DNA of 64,000 nucleotides from Clostridiales bacterium (GTDB lineage: Bacteria > Bacillota > Clostridia > Christensenellales > Aristaeellaceae). Shown piece after piece: positions 33,078 through 42,846 of this stretch. A program made the translations under genes and the position numbers. Numbering within the stretch: position 1 is the stretch's first letter; every line of letters begins with the position of its first letter. Under the pieces are notes generated by a model. The model did no database searches. It was not told where the DNA came from and saw only the letters and a program-made list of their open reading frames with translations. The DNA is taken from positions 1 to 64,000 of the forward strand of contig SVGN01000004.1 of the NCBI GenBank assembly GCA_015056315.1. Direction: 5' to 3'.

Positions 33078-34559
33078 ATGCGAACGATGCTGAAGATCAC
33101 CCCGCGGGATAATGTAGCGGTCGCCTTGAAGGCTTTGGAAGCGGGGGAGTGCGTAGAGGTGGAGGGCGCTTCCTACACCGCCGCCACCCCCGTGCCCGCC
33201 GGGCACAAAATGGCACTGAAGCCCATCGCCAAGGGCGAGACCATCATCAAGTACGGTTACCCCATCGGTGAGGCCAAGTGCGATATCGCCGTGGGCGAGC
33301 ATGTGCATGTGCAGAACCTGCACACCCTCCTTTCCGGCGAGCTTACATACGAGTGGAACCCCAGCGGCAAGCCTCTCGCAGCTGCCGAGGCCAAAACCTT
33401 CCCCGGCTACGCACGCGAAAACGGTAGTGTAGGCGTTCGCAACGAGCTCTGGATCCTGCCCACGGTGGGCTGTGTTTCCGGCATCGCAAAAGCGCTGGAG
33501 CGTCAGGCTCAGGTGCTGGTGGGCGGCGGCGTGGAAGCGGTTCACGCATTTACCCATCCCTACGGCTGCTCCCAGATGGGCGATGACCAGGAGCACACCC
33601 GCGATGTGCTGGCCGATCTGGCTCAGCACCCCAATGCCGGCGGTGTGCTGGTGCTTGGTCTTGGCTGCGAAAACAGCGGTGTGGAGGAGATCCGCAAGCG
33701 CATGTCGAATATCAATGACAAGCGTGTGCGTTTCCTCGTCTGCCAGCAGGTAGAGGATGAATTGGAAGCGGGTATGGAACTGCTTACCGCCATCGCCGAT
33801 GAAATGCGCGGCGATGTGCGCACCCCCTGCTCCGCCTCCAAGCTGGTGGTAGGCCTCAAGTGCGGCGGCTCCGATGGCTTCAGCGGCATTACGGCCAACC
33901 CGGTCATCGGCGGCTTTTCAGATCTGCTCATCGCACAGGGCGGCAGCACCATCCTTACCGAGGTGCCCGAAATGTTCGGTGCCGAGACCATCCTGATGGA
34001 TCGCTGCGAGACCGAAGAGACCTTCCATAAGACGGTTTCTCTCATCAACGATTTCAAGCGCTACTTCGAGGAGAACCACCAGACTATCTACGAAAACCCC
34101 TCTCCCGGCAACAAGGCCGGCGGCATCAGCTCTCTGGAGGATAAGGCGCTGGGCTGCACCCAGAAGAGCGGTTTTGCCCCTGTGAAGGACGTACTTGCCT
34201 ACGGTGAGCGCATTCGCACCCAGGGCCTCAACCTGCTTTCCGCTCCCGGCAACGATCTGGTTGCCGCAACGGCACTGGCTGCCTCCGGCGCACAGATCGT
34301 GCTGTTCTCCACAGGCCGTGGTACTCCCTTCGCCTCTCCCGTGCCCACGGTGAAGATCTCCTCCAACACGCCTCTTGCCGAGAAGAAGCGTAACTGGATC
34401 GATTTCAACACCGGCACCCTGCTCACGGGCCAGGAGCTGCCTCAGCTCGCTCAAGCCCTGATGGACAAGGTACTTGCCATCGCAGGCGGCGAAAAAGTGC
34501 TCAGCGAAGTGAACGGCTACCACGATATGGCTATCTTTAAGACCGGCGTTACCCTGTAG
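33078..34559 (+). CDS. uxaA: Altronate dehydratase
   Basis: The 493-residue enzyme dehydrates altronate to 2-keto-3-deoxygluconate. An N-terminal SAF-like domain (about 1-95) is followed by the UxaA catalytic part with FPGYARENGSVGVRNELWIL, THPYGCSQMGDD and LKCGGSDGFSGITANP. It starts three bases after uxaB. Members need iron or manganese. The whole length and both domains are present. Confidence 0.96.
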   Translation: MRTMLKITPRDNVAVALKALEAGECVEVEGASYTAATPVPAGHKMALKPIAKGETIIKYGYPIGEAKCDIAVGEHVHVQNLHTLLSGELTYEWNPSGKPLAAAEAKTFPGYARENGSVGVRNELWILPTVGCVSGIAKALERQAQVLVGGGVEAVHAFTHPYGCSQMGDDQEHTRDVLADLAQHPNAGGVLVLGLGCENSGVEEIRKRMSNINDKRVRFLVCQQVEDELEAGMELLTAIADEMRGDVRTPCSASKLVVGLKCGGSDGFSGITANPVIGGFSDLLIAQGGSTILTEVPEMFGAETILMDRCETEETFHKTVSLINDFKRYFEENHQTIYENPSPGNKAGGISSLEDKALGCTQKSGFAPVKDVLAYGERIRTQGLNLLSAPGNDLVAATALAASGAQIVLFSTGRGTPFASPVPTVKISSNTPLAEKKRNWIDFNTGTLLTGQELPQLAQALMDKVLAIAGGEKVLSEVNGYHDMAIFKTGVTL

Positions 34560-34615
34560 TGCCCGGCAACCAATAACCCTTTACATACCTACGCAAACGA
34601 AAGGACGGAAGAACC

Positions 34616-35572
34616 ATGGACATGATCGAAAAACTCTCTCTGGCTGGCATCGTTCCCGTTATCAAGGTAGAAGACGCTGCGGATGCTGTACCTCTTTGCA
34701 AAGCGCTTTGCGACGGCGGTCTGCCGGTTGCGGAGATCACCTTCCGCTCCGATGCTGCTGAGGAAGCCATTCGCCGTGTGCACGAAGAGCTCCCTGAGGT
34801 CATTCTGGGCGCAGGCACCGTGCTCACCCGCGATCAGGTGGACCGTGCCGTTGCTGCCGGTGCTACCTACATTGTTTCTCCCGGCCTGAACCGCGATATC
34901 GTTCGCTACTGCCGCGAAAAGGGCGTTGCCATCGTGCCCGGCTGCGCCAACCCCAGCGATGTGGAAGTTGCCCTGGAAGAAGGCCTCAAGACCGTTAAGT
35001 TCTTCCCTGCCGAAGCACTGGGCGGCCTGCCCCTCATCAAGGCCATGGCTGCTCCCTATGGCGCTGTTACCTTCCTGCCCACCGGCGGCATTACCGAGAA
35101 GAACCTGAACGATTACCTGTCCTTCCCCAAGATCGTGGCCTGCGGCGGCAGCTGGATGGTTCCTGCCGATGCCGTTGCCAACAAGGATTGGGCCCGCATC
35201 GAGAGCCTGACCCGCACCGCCGTTAACACCATGCTGGGCCTTGAGCTGCGCCATGTGGGCATCAACAGCGGCGATCCCGAGACCGCCCAGAAGGATGCCG
35301 AAATGATCGCCAAGCTGCTGGGCTGGCCCCTGGATGATCACAAGAATGCTATCTTTGTCGATAAGGCCTTCGAAGTGATGAAGGTGCCCTTCCGCGGCAA
35401 GAACGGCCACTTTGCCATCGCCTGCAACAACATCAAGCGTGCCCGCTGGCATCTGGAACGCCGCGGCTTCGTCTTCGACGATGACAGCGCCATCATGAAG
35501 GATGGCAAGCTCCGCGCCATCTACCTCAAGGACGATATCGCCGGCTTCGCTTTCCACCTGCTGCAGAAGTAA
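34616..35572 (+). CDS. KDPG/KHG aldolase fused to a VOC-type domain
   Basis: The 318-residue protein has a complete class I KDPG aldolase (about 1-210: [48 protein letters not shown], and the Schiff-base lysine in [15 protein letters not shown]). It splits KDPG to pyruvate and glyceraldehyde-3-phosphate. About 105 extra residues follow; from about 245 they read [20 protein letters not shown] and end GFAFHLLQK, a half-glyoxalase (VOC) pattern. Typical KDPG aldolases are 205-215 residues. It stands between uxaA and kdgK. Confidence 0.9.
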   Translation: MDMIEKLSLAGIVPVIKVEDAADAVPLCKALCDGGLPVAEITFRSDAAEEAIRRVHEELPEVILGAGTVLTRDQVDRAVAAGATYIVSPGLNRDIVRYCREKGVAIVPGCANPSDVEVALEEGLKTVKFFPAEALGGLPLIKAMAAPYGAVTFLPTGGITEKNLNDYLSFPKIVACGGSWMVPADAVANKDWARIESLTRTAVNTMLGLELRHVGINSGDPETAQKDAEMIAKLLGWPLDDHKNAIFVDKAFEVMKVPFRGKNGHFAIACNNIKRARWHLERRGFVFDDDSAIMKDGKLRAIYLKDDIAGFAFHLLQK

Positions 35573-35624
35573 GTTACGCTCATCCAAACCCCTTCAATAT
35601 AAATCGCAAAGGAGAACCCCCGCC

Positions 35625-36662
35625 ATGAGCAAGAAAGTTGTTACCTTCGGTGAAATCATGCTGCGCCTCAAGAGCCCTGCTTACGAGCGCTTCTTCCAGT
35701 CTCCCACCCTCGAAGCCACCTTCGGCGGCGGCGAAGCCAACGTAAGCGTTTCTCTGGCCAACTACGGCATGGAGACCGCCTTTGTTACCGTTCTGCCCAG
35801 CAACGACATCGGTACCGCCTGCCTGCGTGAGCTGCGCGGCTTCGGCGTAGATGTGAGCAACATCGTGCGCAAGGATGGCCGCATGGGTATCTACTATCTG
35901 GAGACCGGCGCTGTGCAGCGCCCCAGCAAGGTCATCTACGACCGTGCCGGTTCTGCCATCTGCGAAGCCAAGCCCGGCGACATCGATTGGAAGAAGGCTT
36001 TCGAGGGCGCTACCTGGTTCCACCTCACCGGCATCACCCCCGCCATCAGCGAAGGCGCTGCCGAGCTGAGCCTTGAGGCTGCCAAGACCGCCAAGGAAAT
36101 GGGCCTGCATGTGAGCTGCGACCTGAACTACCGCAAGAACCTGTGGAAGTACGGCAAGACCGCCGATCAGGTAATGACCGAGCTGGTCAAGTATGTAGAT
36201 ACCGTTATCGCCAACGAAGAGGACTTCCAGAAGTCCCTGCTGCTGAAGGCCGAGAGCGCCGGTGCCGTGGAAGAGGGCGAGCTGAACATCGAGCAGTACA
36301 AGGCCATCGCCAAGCTGGCTATGGATACCTACCCCAATATCAAGCGCGTTGCCATCACTCTGCGTGAGAGCAAGAGCGCCAACCACAACGATTGGAGCGC
36401 CTGCCTCTTCAACGGCAAGGATTTCTTCCTCTCCCGCAAGTACCGCATCACCGATATCGTGGACCGCGTCGGCGGCGGCGACAGCTTCGGCGCCGGCCTG
36501 ATCTACGGCCTCAACAACTACGATGATGAGAAGACCGCTCTGGAGTACGCCGTAGCTGCCAGCTGCCTCAAGCATACCATCCCCGGCGACTACAACCGTG
36601 TAAGCGTTGCCGAGGTGGAGAGCCTCATGAAGGGCAGCGGTAGCGGCCGTGTTCAGCGCTGA
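35625..36662 (+). CDS. kdgK: 2-Keto-3-deoxygluconate kinase (PfkB family)
   Basis: The 345-residue sugar kinase phosphorylates KDG to KDPG, the substrate of the preceding aldolase. PfkB motifs are [11 protein letters not shown] at the start, [16 protein letters not shown], and the C-terminal [18 protein letters not shown] with the catalytic aspartate. Start ATG 35625 has AAAGGAG upstream. Its place in the operon makes KDG the likely sugar. Confidence 0.9.
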   Translation: MSKKVVTFGEIMLRLKSPAYERFFQSPTLEATFGGGEANVSVSLANYGMETAFVTVLPSNDIGTACLRELRGFGVDVSNIVRKDGRMGIYYLETGAVQRPSKVIYDRAGSAICEAKPGDIDWKKAFEGATWFHLTGITPAISEGAAELSLEAAKTAKEMGLHVSCDLNYRKNLWKYGKTADQVMTELVKYVDTVIANEEDFQKSLLLKAESAGAVEEGELNIEQYKAIAKLAMDTYPNIKRVAITLRESKSANHNDWSACLFNGKDFFLSRKYRITDIVDRVGGGDSFGAGLIYGLNNYDDEKTALEYAVAASCLKHTIPGDYNRVSVAEVESLMKGSGSGRVQR

Positions 36663-36697
36663 TCCGTCCAAACGATCAAGACAGGAGGATACCATCC

Positions 36698-37489
36698 ATG
36701 AATATGTTCTCTCTGGAGGGCAAGATCGCCCTCGTTACCGGCGCCAGCTACGGTATCGGCTTCGCCATTGCCGAGGGTATGGCTCAGGCAGGTGCCACCA
36801 TCGTTTTCAACGATATCAATCAGGAGCTGGTCAATAAAGGTCTGGCTGCTTACGAAGAAAAGGGTATCAAGGCTCACGGCTATGTTTGCGACGTGACCGA
36901 CGAGCCCGCTGTGCAGAACCTGATCGCCACCATCGAAAAGGAAGTGGGCATCGTTGATATTCTTGTTAACAATGCCGGTATCATCAAACGCATTCCCATG
37001 TGCGAGATGAGCGCCGAAGACTTCCGTAAGGTGATCGATGTTGACCTGAACGCCCCCTTCATCATGTCCAAGGCTTGCATTCCTTCCATGATCAAGAAGG
37101 GCCACGGCAAGATCATCAACATCTGCTCCATGATGTCCGAGCTGGGCCGTGAGACCGTGAGCGCTTATGCCGCTGCCAAGGGCGGCCTCAAGATGCTCAC
37201 CCGTAACATCTGCTCCGAGTACGGCGAGCAGAACATCCAGTGCAACGGCATTGGCCCCGGCTATATCGAAACGCCTCAGACTGCTCCGCTGCGCGAGCGT
37301 CAGGCTGATGGCAGCCGTCATCCTTTCGATTCCTTCATCGTTGCCAAGACTCCTGCGGGTCGTTGGGGCAAGCCGGAGGAACTGGTGGGCCCCGCCGTGT
37401 TCCTGGCCTCCGATGCTTCCAATTTCGTCAACGGTCACATCCTGTATGTGGATGGCGGTATCCTTGCCTACATCGGCAAGCAGCCGTAA
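36698..37489 (+). CDS. SDR oxidoreductase, gluconate 5-dehydrogenase/KduD type
   Basis: The 263-residue short-chain dehydrogenase has TGASYGIGFAIAEGMA (NAD binding), NNAGIIKRIP, and the catalytic Ser-Tyr-Lys in ICSMMSELGRETVSAYAAAK. It closes the hexuronate operon. It most likely interconverts keto-sugar acids: 5-ketogluconate/gluconate, or the KduD step from 2,5-diketo-3-deoxygluconate to KDG, which would add a pectin-derived branch. Sequence alone does not decide between these. Confidence 0.88.
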   Translation: MNMFSLEGKIALVTGASYGIGFAIAEGMAQAGATIVFNDINQELVNKGLAAYEEKGIKAHGYVCDVTDEPAVQNLIATIEKEVGIVDILVNNAGIIKRIPMCEMSAEDFRKVIDVDLNAPFIMSKACIPSMIKKGHGKIINICSMMSELGRETVSAYAAAKGGLKMLTRNICSEYGEQNIQCNGIGPGYIETPQTAPLRERQADGSRHPFDSFIVAKTPAGRWGKPEELVGPAVFLASDASNFVNGHILYVDGGILAYIGKQP

Positions 37490-37506
37490 ACAACCGTACA
37501 CAAAAC

Positions 37507-37535
37507 GCCCATCGCACATGTGCGATGGGCATTTT
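37507..37535 (+). terminator. Terminator of the uxaB operon
   Basis: GCCCATCGCA and TGCGATGGGC form a perfect 10-bp stem with a CATG loop, followed by ATTTT. Confidence 0.85.
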
Positions 37536-37540
37536 GCATA

Positions 37541-37569
37541 TTGTCATCAGTATGTTTCGGTGCTATCAT
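37541..37569 (+). promoter_or_regulatory. Promoter of the HD/P-loop gene pair
   Basis: TTGTCA (37541-37546) and TATCAT (37564-37569) are 17 bases apart, 30 bases before the ATG at 37600. Confidence 0.65.
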
Positions 37570-37599
37570 GAGAACACATTCCCAAAGGAGGCGTTTACG

Positions 37600-38184
37600 A
37601 TGGAGAATATACTGCCCCGTCAGCAGGCTTATGAGCTGCTGCGCAAGTACAACAAGGAAGCTTTTCATATCCAGCATGCCCTTACGGTAGAGGGCACTAT
37701 GCGGTGGTATGCCAACGAGCTTGGCTATGGCGATGATGCCGATTTCTGGGCTACCGTCGGTCTTCTGCACGATATCGACTTTGAAAACTGGCCCGAGGAG
37801 CATTGCAAGAAGGCTCCCCAGCTGCTCCAAGAAGCGGGCGTGGGGGAAGAAATGATCCACGCTATCTGTGCCCACGGCTATGGTCTCTGCTGCGATGTAG
37901 AGCCTGTGCACCAAATGGAGAAGGTGCTCTTTGCTGCCGATGAGCTTACCGGCCTGATCGGTGCCGCTGCTCTGATGCGCCCCAGCAAGAGCGTGATGGA
38001 TATGGAGGTTTCCAGCATCAAAAAGAAATTCAAAGATAAGAAGTTTGCCGCAGGCTGCTCCCGGGATGTGATCGCCCAGGGAGCGGAAATGCTTGGCTGG
38101 GAGCTTACCGAGCTGTTCGAGAAGACCATTCTTGCCATGCGCTCCTGTGAGGAGAGCGTACAGCAGCAGATGGCAGCTCTCTGA
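37600..38184 (+). CDS. HD-domain phosphohydrolase
   Basis: The 194-residue protein has the HD signature: HIQHALTVEGTMRWYANEL supplies the first His, WATVGLLHDIDFENW the HD pair, and AICAHGYG a further His. Members of this short group act on nucleotides or other phosphorylated metabolites. ATG 37600 follows AAAGGAGG. It is followed 24 bases later by a P-loop protein and shares its promoter. Confidence 0.87.
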   Translation: MENILPRQQAYELLRKYNKEAFHIQHALTVEGTMRWYANELGYGDDADFWATVGLLHDIDFENWPEEHCKKAPQLLQEAGVGEEMIHAICAHGYGLCCDVEPVHQMEKVLFAADELTGLIGAAALMRPSKSVMDMEVSSIKKKFKDKKFAAGCSRDVIAQGAEMLGWELTELFEKTILAMRSCEESVQQQMAAL

Positions 38185-38208
38185 CCCTCCTGCGGCAGCA
38201 GGAAAGGG

Positions 38209-38973
38209 ATGAGGTTTTTGAAGCATCGTTTGTTTATGATCGAGGGCTTGCCCTGCTCCGGGAAAAGCACGCTCTCTGCCTATACGGCAAGACATTTGGA
38301 GGCATACGGCAGCGTATGCTTTGTAGATGAGGGCACCGGCGACCACCCGGCAGATTACGAGTTCCATGCGCTGGCCCCGGCGGCACCGGCGGGGGAGAAA
38401 AGGCGCATTGTTTCGCTTGCACAGTACAGCGGCGAGGCCCTGGAGGCGCTGCTGCCCTATAAGATCTACGATGGCTTGCCCTGGCTCACCGAACAGCCGC
38501 TGATGCTGGAAAAGTGGCAGCGGTTTGTAGAGTCTGCCAATACCGATACCCGATATGTATTCAACTGCGTGCTCCTGCAAAACCCCATGTGCGAGACCAT
38601 GATGCGCTTTGGCTTCCCCGAGCGTGCTTCCGCAGAACATATCGCTGCCATTGCCGAGATCATCAAACCGCTGGAGCCGGTGGTGATCTATCTGCGGAAC
38701 AACGATATTGCAGCTTCCGTGCGCAAGGCTTCGGCAGAACGCCCGGGCTGGCTTGATGCAGTGATCCCGTATCACACCGAAGGCGCATATGGCAAAAGCA
38801 TCGGTGCCGAGGGGTTCGAAGGCTACATCCGATGCCTGCGGGAGAGGCAGGAGCGGGAACTGCGCATACTGGCAGAGCTGCCTGTGCGCAGCTGCATCCT
38901 CGAAGACCCGCAAAAGGATTGGGATGCGGCCAGGATGTATATTGACCGGCTTTTGCAGCAGCTCATTCCCTGA
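38209..38973 (+). CDS. P-loop NTPase of kinase type
   Basis: The 254-residue protein has a clear Walker A motif at its start (MIEGLPCSGKSTLSAYTARH) and a parallel-sheet NTPase pattern. EPVVIYLRNND may hold the substrate or lid region. It resembles uncharacterised kinase-like proteins with an adenylylsulfate- or thymidylate-kinase-type P-loop, but no specific substrate motif is seen. The ATG at 38209 follows AGGAAAGGG. A terminator follows. Confidence 0.75.
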   Translation: MRFLKHRLFMIEGLPCSGKSTLSAYTARHLEAYGSVCFVDEGTGDHPADYEFHALAPAAPAGEKRRIVSLAQYSGEALEALLPYKIYDGLPWLTEQPLMLEKWQRFVESANTDTRYVFNCVLLQNPMCETMMRFGFPERASAEHIAAIAEIIKPLEPVVIYLRNNDIAASVRKASAERPGWLDAVIPYHTEGAYGKSIGAEGFEGYIRCLRERQERELRILAELPVRSCILEDPQKDWDAARMYIDRLLQQLIP

Positions 38974-38979
38974 GAAACA

Positions 38980-39010
38980 AAAGAGCATCGCAGACCATGC
39001 GATGCTCTTT
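38980..39010 (+). terminator. Bidirectional terminator before apbE
   Basis: AAAGAGCATCGC and GCGATGCTCTTT form a 12-bp stem with a 7-base loop between converging genes; both exits carry TTT. Confidence 0.75.
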
Positions 39011-39025
39011 GTCGTATACGCCGTT

Positions 39026-40054
39026 TCAGTTCATCAGCAATGCTTCGAAGCTGTTGCTGTAAACCAGGGTACCATCGTGCAGTACCCACATGGCTTCGGT
39101 GCCGGGGTAGCTCTCCAGCAGCTTCTTGCCTTCCTCCACAGGCATATTGAACAGTGCCGTGGAAAGTGCATCGGCCAGACCGCTGTCTTCTGTTACAACA
39201 GAGACCGCCCATACGTGCTCTGCGGGCATCAGCGTATCCGGATCGATGATGTGGTGGTACTGTTTACCGTCTACGGTATAGTACCGCTGATAGCTGCCGC
39301 TGGTGACAAGGGATGCGTTATCCAGCCCAAGCACGGCAATGTGCTGCTTTGCGGCTGTTAAGTCCGGGTTCTGCACGCCCACAGGGAAGGCGGTACCATC
39401 CGGGCGGTTGCCCACAGACCTTACATTGCCGCCGATGGAGAGCAGAACACCACTGATCCCTTGCTCCTCCAAAAGGTCGGCTACCTTCTCTACCGCATAC
39501 CCTTTGGCCACTGCGCCAAGATCCAGCTTCAGCAGAGGGTCGGTGAAGAAAACGGTCTGTTTCTCCGCATCCAGTACGATGCTCTGTGGGTCGGTATGCT
39601 GAGCGGCTTCGGTAAGGGCTGCCATATCCGGCAGATAGGCAGCAGAGGGATTCGAAACACCGTATTCCCGTGCCTCGTGCCACAGGCCCAGTACACTGCC
39701 CATGGCAATATTCACCTTGCCGCCCGTCTTGTAATACATACTTTTGCCGAGGCTCAGCAGCTGGAACAGGGGAGCATCCACCTGAATGGGTCTCTCGGAT
39801 GCGTGGTGATTCAGTTCGTATACTCCGTTTACACCGGAAGCGGCATTGTACTGGTCAAAGAGGCGGTGGTAGTACACCAGCTCATCATACACCAGCTGGG
39901 CAATGCGGTTGGCTTCTGCTGGGTCGTCGGAGTAGATGACCAGCTGGGAGGCGGTATCGAATACATCCAGAAAGGATGCGGTATAGCGTTCGGCAGATGC
40001 AGCGCAGCCTGCAAGCAGCAGGGTGCACAGCAGCATTGCAATGATCCGTTTCAT
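39026..40054 (-). CDS. apbE: FAD:protein FMN transferase (ApbE), lipoprotein
   Basis: The 342-residue lipoprotein has the lipobox LLLAGCAAS at the end of its signal peptide. ApbE landmarks are FDTASQLVIYSDD near the start, LDLGAVAKGYAVEKVADLL and GVLLSIGGNVRSVG, then the C-terminal VTEDSGLADALSTALFNM. It attaches FMN to proteins such as Rnf/Nqr subunits outside the membrane. It is 42 bases after the Hsp70-like gene with no terminator between; functional linkage is uncertain. Confidence 0.94.
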   Translation of the reverse strand: MKRIIAMLLCTLLLAGCAASAERYTASFLDVFDTASQLVIYSDDPAEANRIAQLVYDELVYYHRLFDQYNAASGVNGVYELNHHASERPIQVDAPLFQLLSLGKSMYYKTGGKVNIAMGSVLGLWHEAREYGVSNPSAAYLPDMAALTEAAQHTDPQSIVLDAEKQTVFFTDPLLKLDLGAVAKGYAVEKVADLLEEQGISGVLLSIGGNVRSVGNRPDGTAFPVGVQNPDLTAAKQHIAVLGLDNASLVTSGSYQRYYTVDGKQYHHIIDPDTLMPAEHVWAVSVVTEDSGLADALSTALFNMPVEEGKKLLESYPGTEAMWVLHDGTLVYSNSFEALLMN

Positions 40055-40096
40055 AAGCCGCTCCTTTCGGTTTCAGTATGCCGCCCGTGGTAAAAG

Positions 40097-41983
40097 TTAT
40101 TCGATGGGGATCTCCGCAGCCTGTGCAATGCTCTGTAAGTGCTTGCGGAAAGATACCGAGAAGCCCTTCGTGATCTGCCCCACGAAGGCCCCGGAATCAC
40201 CGTAAAGCTCTTTATTGATGGCCTCCCGCAGCTTCTGCCGGGTGGCTTCGCTGCCAAGACGCTTTTCGCTGTTCATGCGGCGCACCATCATGGGCAATTT
40301 GGTCTTCATCAGCTGATCGGAGAGCTTGTTCCAGCCAAACAGGCTCACGATGGCACCGATGGCTACACCGGCAATGAAGCCCAGCGGGCCCGTAGCGATA
40401 AGGGCAAGGCCACCGCCGCCGCATAAGAGCCCCACGACCACGCTGACGATCAGGCCCAGCATGGTGCCCACGAATGAGAAATTGAGCATCTCTTTTGCGG
40501 AGAAGTCCACACGGCTGCCGCCGTTGGCTACCAGATCCAGCGCCATTTCCTTGCGGGGCACCTCGTAGCGGTCGCAGATGGGGTCTACCATCTCCTGCAG
40601 GGTGGGGGTGAGCCTTCGCACCCACCGGTGGATGCTGGGGGCCAGTGCATCCTCGGTCATGCGGGAGTGGAGCACCTCAGCCATGCGTTTCTCCATGGCA
40701 CCGTTCATATCGTTGAGGGTCTCCAGATCGCCCCGCTGCCAATCCCGGAAGATGGGCAACACGGCTTCATCCATCAAAAGATCCACAAGGGCATCCAGCA
40801 CACCGGGCATAAGCTCGGGCAGCGTTTGCCGAACCACTACATTGATGCGCTCTTCGGTGATCTCCTTGCTGATGGCCTCCCGGAAGGCGCGCAGATTCTC
40901 GTCGATCCAGCCCGCATAAGCAAGGCCCTTGGCAATGGAGAACTCAGGCTCCGGGCAGCACACCACCACCGCATCGGGGAAGGCGTTCTTACAGCTTTCA
41001 CGGAAAAACGGCATACGGGATGCGCCGCCTGTCAGCAGCAGAAGGCGGGGAGGCTTTTCGGCGGTCAGCTTGGCGGCATTGCCAAGCGCTTCACGAATGG
41101 CCTGGGCGAAGGAACGCCCACCCAATACGGCCAGAGGACGGTTGGTGATGGTCTGCTCTACATCGCCGTCCATATGCAGGGCGAGCCTCTGTATGCCATC
41201 GTAGCAGATGCGAAGCTGCTTCTTGATACTGCAGGTACCATCCTTGCTGAGACGGGTGTAGTATGCCTCTTTCATGCGCCGGGCTTCCAGCTCGCAATAG
41301 CTGTACCAGCTCTTGCTCTCTGCAAACACCTGCTCAATGGCTTTCTTATCCCGGCTCTGCTCCACACAGAACCGCAACAGCTCTGCATCCAGAATACCGC
41401 CGCCAAGAGCGATCTCGCCAAAGGTACCGACGCCGGTCTCACGACCATCCACAATGTAAGCAAAATCCAGGGTCGAGGAGCCGATGTCCACGACAAGTGC
41501 GCTTTCGTTGAGGATGTCTACATCCAGCGCAACGGTCTTGGCATACTTGGCATACAGGAATGCGGCACGGGATTCGGAAATGATCTGTGGTTTGGAAATC
41601 CCGGCCCGCCGCATCAGCTCCAGATAGCGCTGCCGGGTGGCCTGGCTCCAGCCTGCCGGGCAGCCGATCACGAATTGATCATCTCCCAGCAGCTGACCGC
41701 TCTGCTGCAGATCCTTCATCACACCGGCAGCAAAAGCCATGATATCTTCGTTTACGGATTGGTCATAGGTAAAGCGGCTCTTGAAGCGAACGCTCAGGCC
41801 ATCGGCCAGCTCGTCTGTATAGGCACGGTCGCCGATCACCACTTCGCCGCCGATGCGGCCTACGGCGCTCAGTACGCTGCCGCAGCCGGTGACCGGCAGA
41901 ATGATCGGCTCGATGCCGGAGCCCTGTTCAAAAGAGGCGACAGCGCTTTCGCCGTCGCCGATATCAAAACCGATATAACGCAT
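40097..41983 (-). CDS. Hsp70-like ATPase with glycine-rich membrane hairpin
   Basis: The 628-residue protein begins with an actin/Hsp70-type ATPase (about 1-365): phosphate-1 loop GFDIGDGESAV, phosphate-2 loop LVVDIGSSTLDFAYIVDG, adenosine loop RLLLLTGGASRMPF. The substrate-binding domain of DnaK is missing. Instead a helical region (about 365-505) leads to a long glycine-rich hydrophobic stretch (about 515-560: GTMLGLIVSVVVGLLCGGGG and IATGPLGFIAGVAIGAIVSL) and an amphipathic tail. A membrane hairpin like this is seen in dynamin- or GTPase-type membrane remodelers. It is ten bases after a two-TM protein gene, which follows a histone H1-like gene. Confidence 0.82.
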   Translation of the reverse strand: MRYIGFDIGDGESAVASFEQGSGIEPIILPVTGCGSVLSAVGRIGGEVVIGDRAYTDELADGLSVRFKSRFTYDQSVNEDIMAFAAGVMKDLQQSGQLLGDDQFVIGCPAGWSQATRQRYLELMRRAGISKPQIISESRAAFLYAKYAKTVALDVDILNESALVVDIGSSTLDFAYIVDGRETGVGTFGEIALGGGILDAELLRFCVEQSRDKKAIEQVFAESKSWYSYCELEARRMKEAYYTRLSKDGTCSIKKQLRICYDGIQRLALHMDGDVEQTITNRPLAVLGGRSFAQAIREALGNAAKLTAEKPPRLLLLTGGASRMPFFRESCKNAFPDAVVVCCPEPEFSIAKGLAYAGWIDENLRAFREAISKEITEERINVVVRQTLPELMPGVLDALVDLLMDEAVLPIFRDWQRGDLETLNDMNGAMEKRMAEVLHSRMTEDALAPSIHRWVRRLTPTLQEMVDPICDRYEVPRKEMALDLVANGGSRVDFSAKEMLNFSFVGTMLGLIVSVVVGLLCGGGGLALIATGPLGFIAGVAIGAIVSLFGWNKLSDQLMKTKLPMMVRRMNSEKRLGSEATRQKLREAINKELYGDSGAFVGQITKGFSVSFRKHLQSIAQAAEIPIE

Positions 41984-41993
41984 GGTAACTCCT

Positions 41994-42845
41994 TCAGGCT
42001 GCTTTGGTGCTTACAACTGCAGTGCCCCTGCGCAGCAGACGGTGATCCTCTGCAGACAGCAGCGCGGGGCAGAGGGTCTTGGTAACGCTCTTGGAGGGTA
42101 ATTGGGTAAAGAGCTTTTCGCTACCAAGGCTGTATTCCACTGCTTCCAGGCCCATTTCCAGCAAAAGCTGCTGCATGGCTTCTTCTGCTTGCTGGCGAAG
42201 ATCGTCGTCATAGGCGTAGATGGTCTCCAACAGCTCCGATACTGCATCCAGGTTTCGCCAGCCGGTGCCGCCCACGGGGGTGCGAAGGGTCTTATTCAGG
42301 TAGGCGAAATCGGTAGCGCAACGGTCGATCATGATGATCTGTGCCTCAATGGCGCATACCAGCTGCTCCGCATCCACGCTCTGTACGGTTCGAAGCTCCG
42401 GTGCGGGCTTGTTCTTCTCCTTGCGCTGCGCTTGGCCGTTTACCAACAGACCGCCCGCTCCTGCGAGCAGTGCGGCAAGGGGCAGGAGCCAGCCAAGCAG
42501 ATCGTGCTTCATATAGCTCCAGGCAAAAGCAGCAGCCAGCAGCACAGCAGCTGCGATCAGCAGCGGCAGACCGGGCAAATTGCGCTTTTCTGCCCTGCGG
42601 GAGACCGCTGCCCATGCGGTGGAAGTAATGGGCACATTGAGCAGGGAAACGCTGTTTTTGAGCATCGCAAACAGAACGCCCATTTGCTGGCGCAGAACAT
42701 CGTCACTCTGGGCCGCCAGTGTGTTCTGCTCCGTTTGCAGAATGGCATGGCGGGCGGTGTAGATCACATCGCTGAGCTCGGTCTGCTCCGCCAATTCCTT
42801 AATAAGTGCAGGCTTTTCTTCCTGCCAGTATTCAAGCGCTGTCAT
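41994..42845 (-). CDS. Two-TM protein of the Hsp70-like operon
   Basis: The 283-residue protein has a helical cytoplasmic N terminus (about 1-85), two membrane helices (about 92-125: LPLLIAAAVLLAAAFAWSYM, LGWLLPLAALLAGAGGLLVN), and a cytoplasmic helical C-terminal part (about 140-283). I do not recognise a family. I place the start at ATG 42845, which overlaps the previous stop region (TGATATG); GTG 42857 is possible. It is followed by the Hsp70-like gene after ten bases, so the two proteins probably work together at the membrane. Confidence 0.68.
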   Translation of the reverse strand: MTALEYWQEEKPALIKELAEQTELSDVIYTARHAILQTEQNTLAAQSDDVLRQQMGVLFAMLKNSVSLLNVPITSTAWAAVSRRAEKRNLPGLPLLIAAAVLLAAAFAWSYMKHDLLGWLLPLAALLAGAGGLLVNGQAQRKEKNKPAPELRTVQSVDAEQLVCAIEAQIIMIDRCATDFAYLNKTLRTPVGGTGWRNLDAVSELLETIYAYDDDLRQQAEEAMQQLLLEMGLEAVEYSLGSEKLFTQLPSKSVTKTLCPALLSAEDHRLLRRGTAVVSTKAA

Positions 42846-42846
42846 A

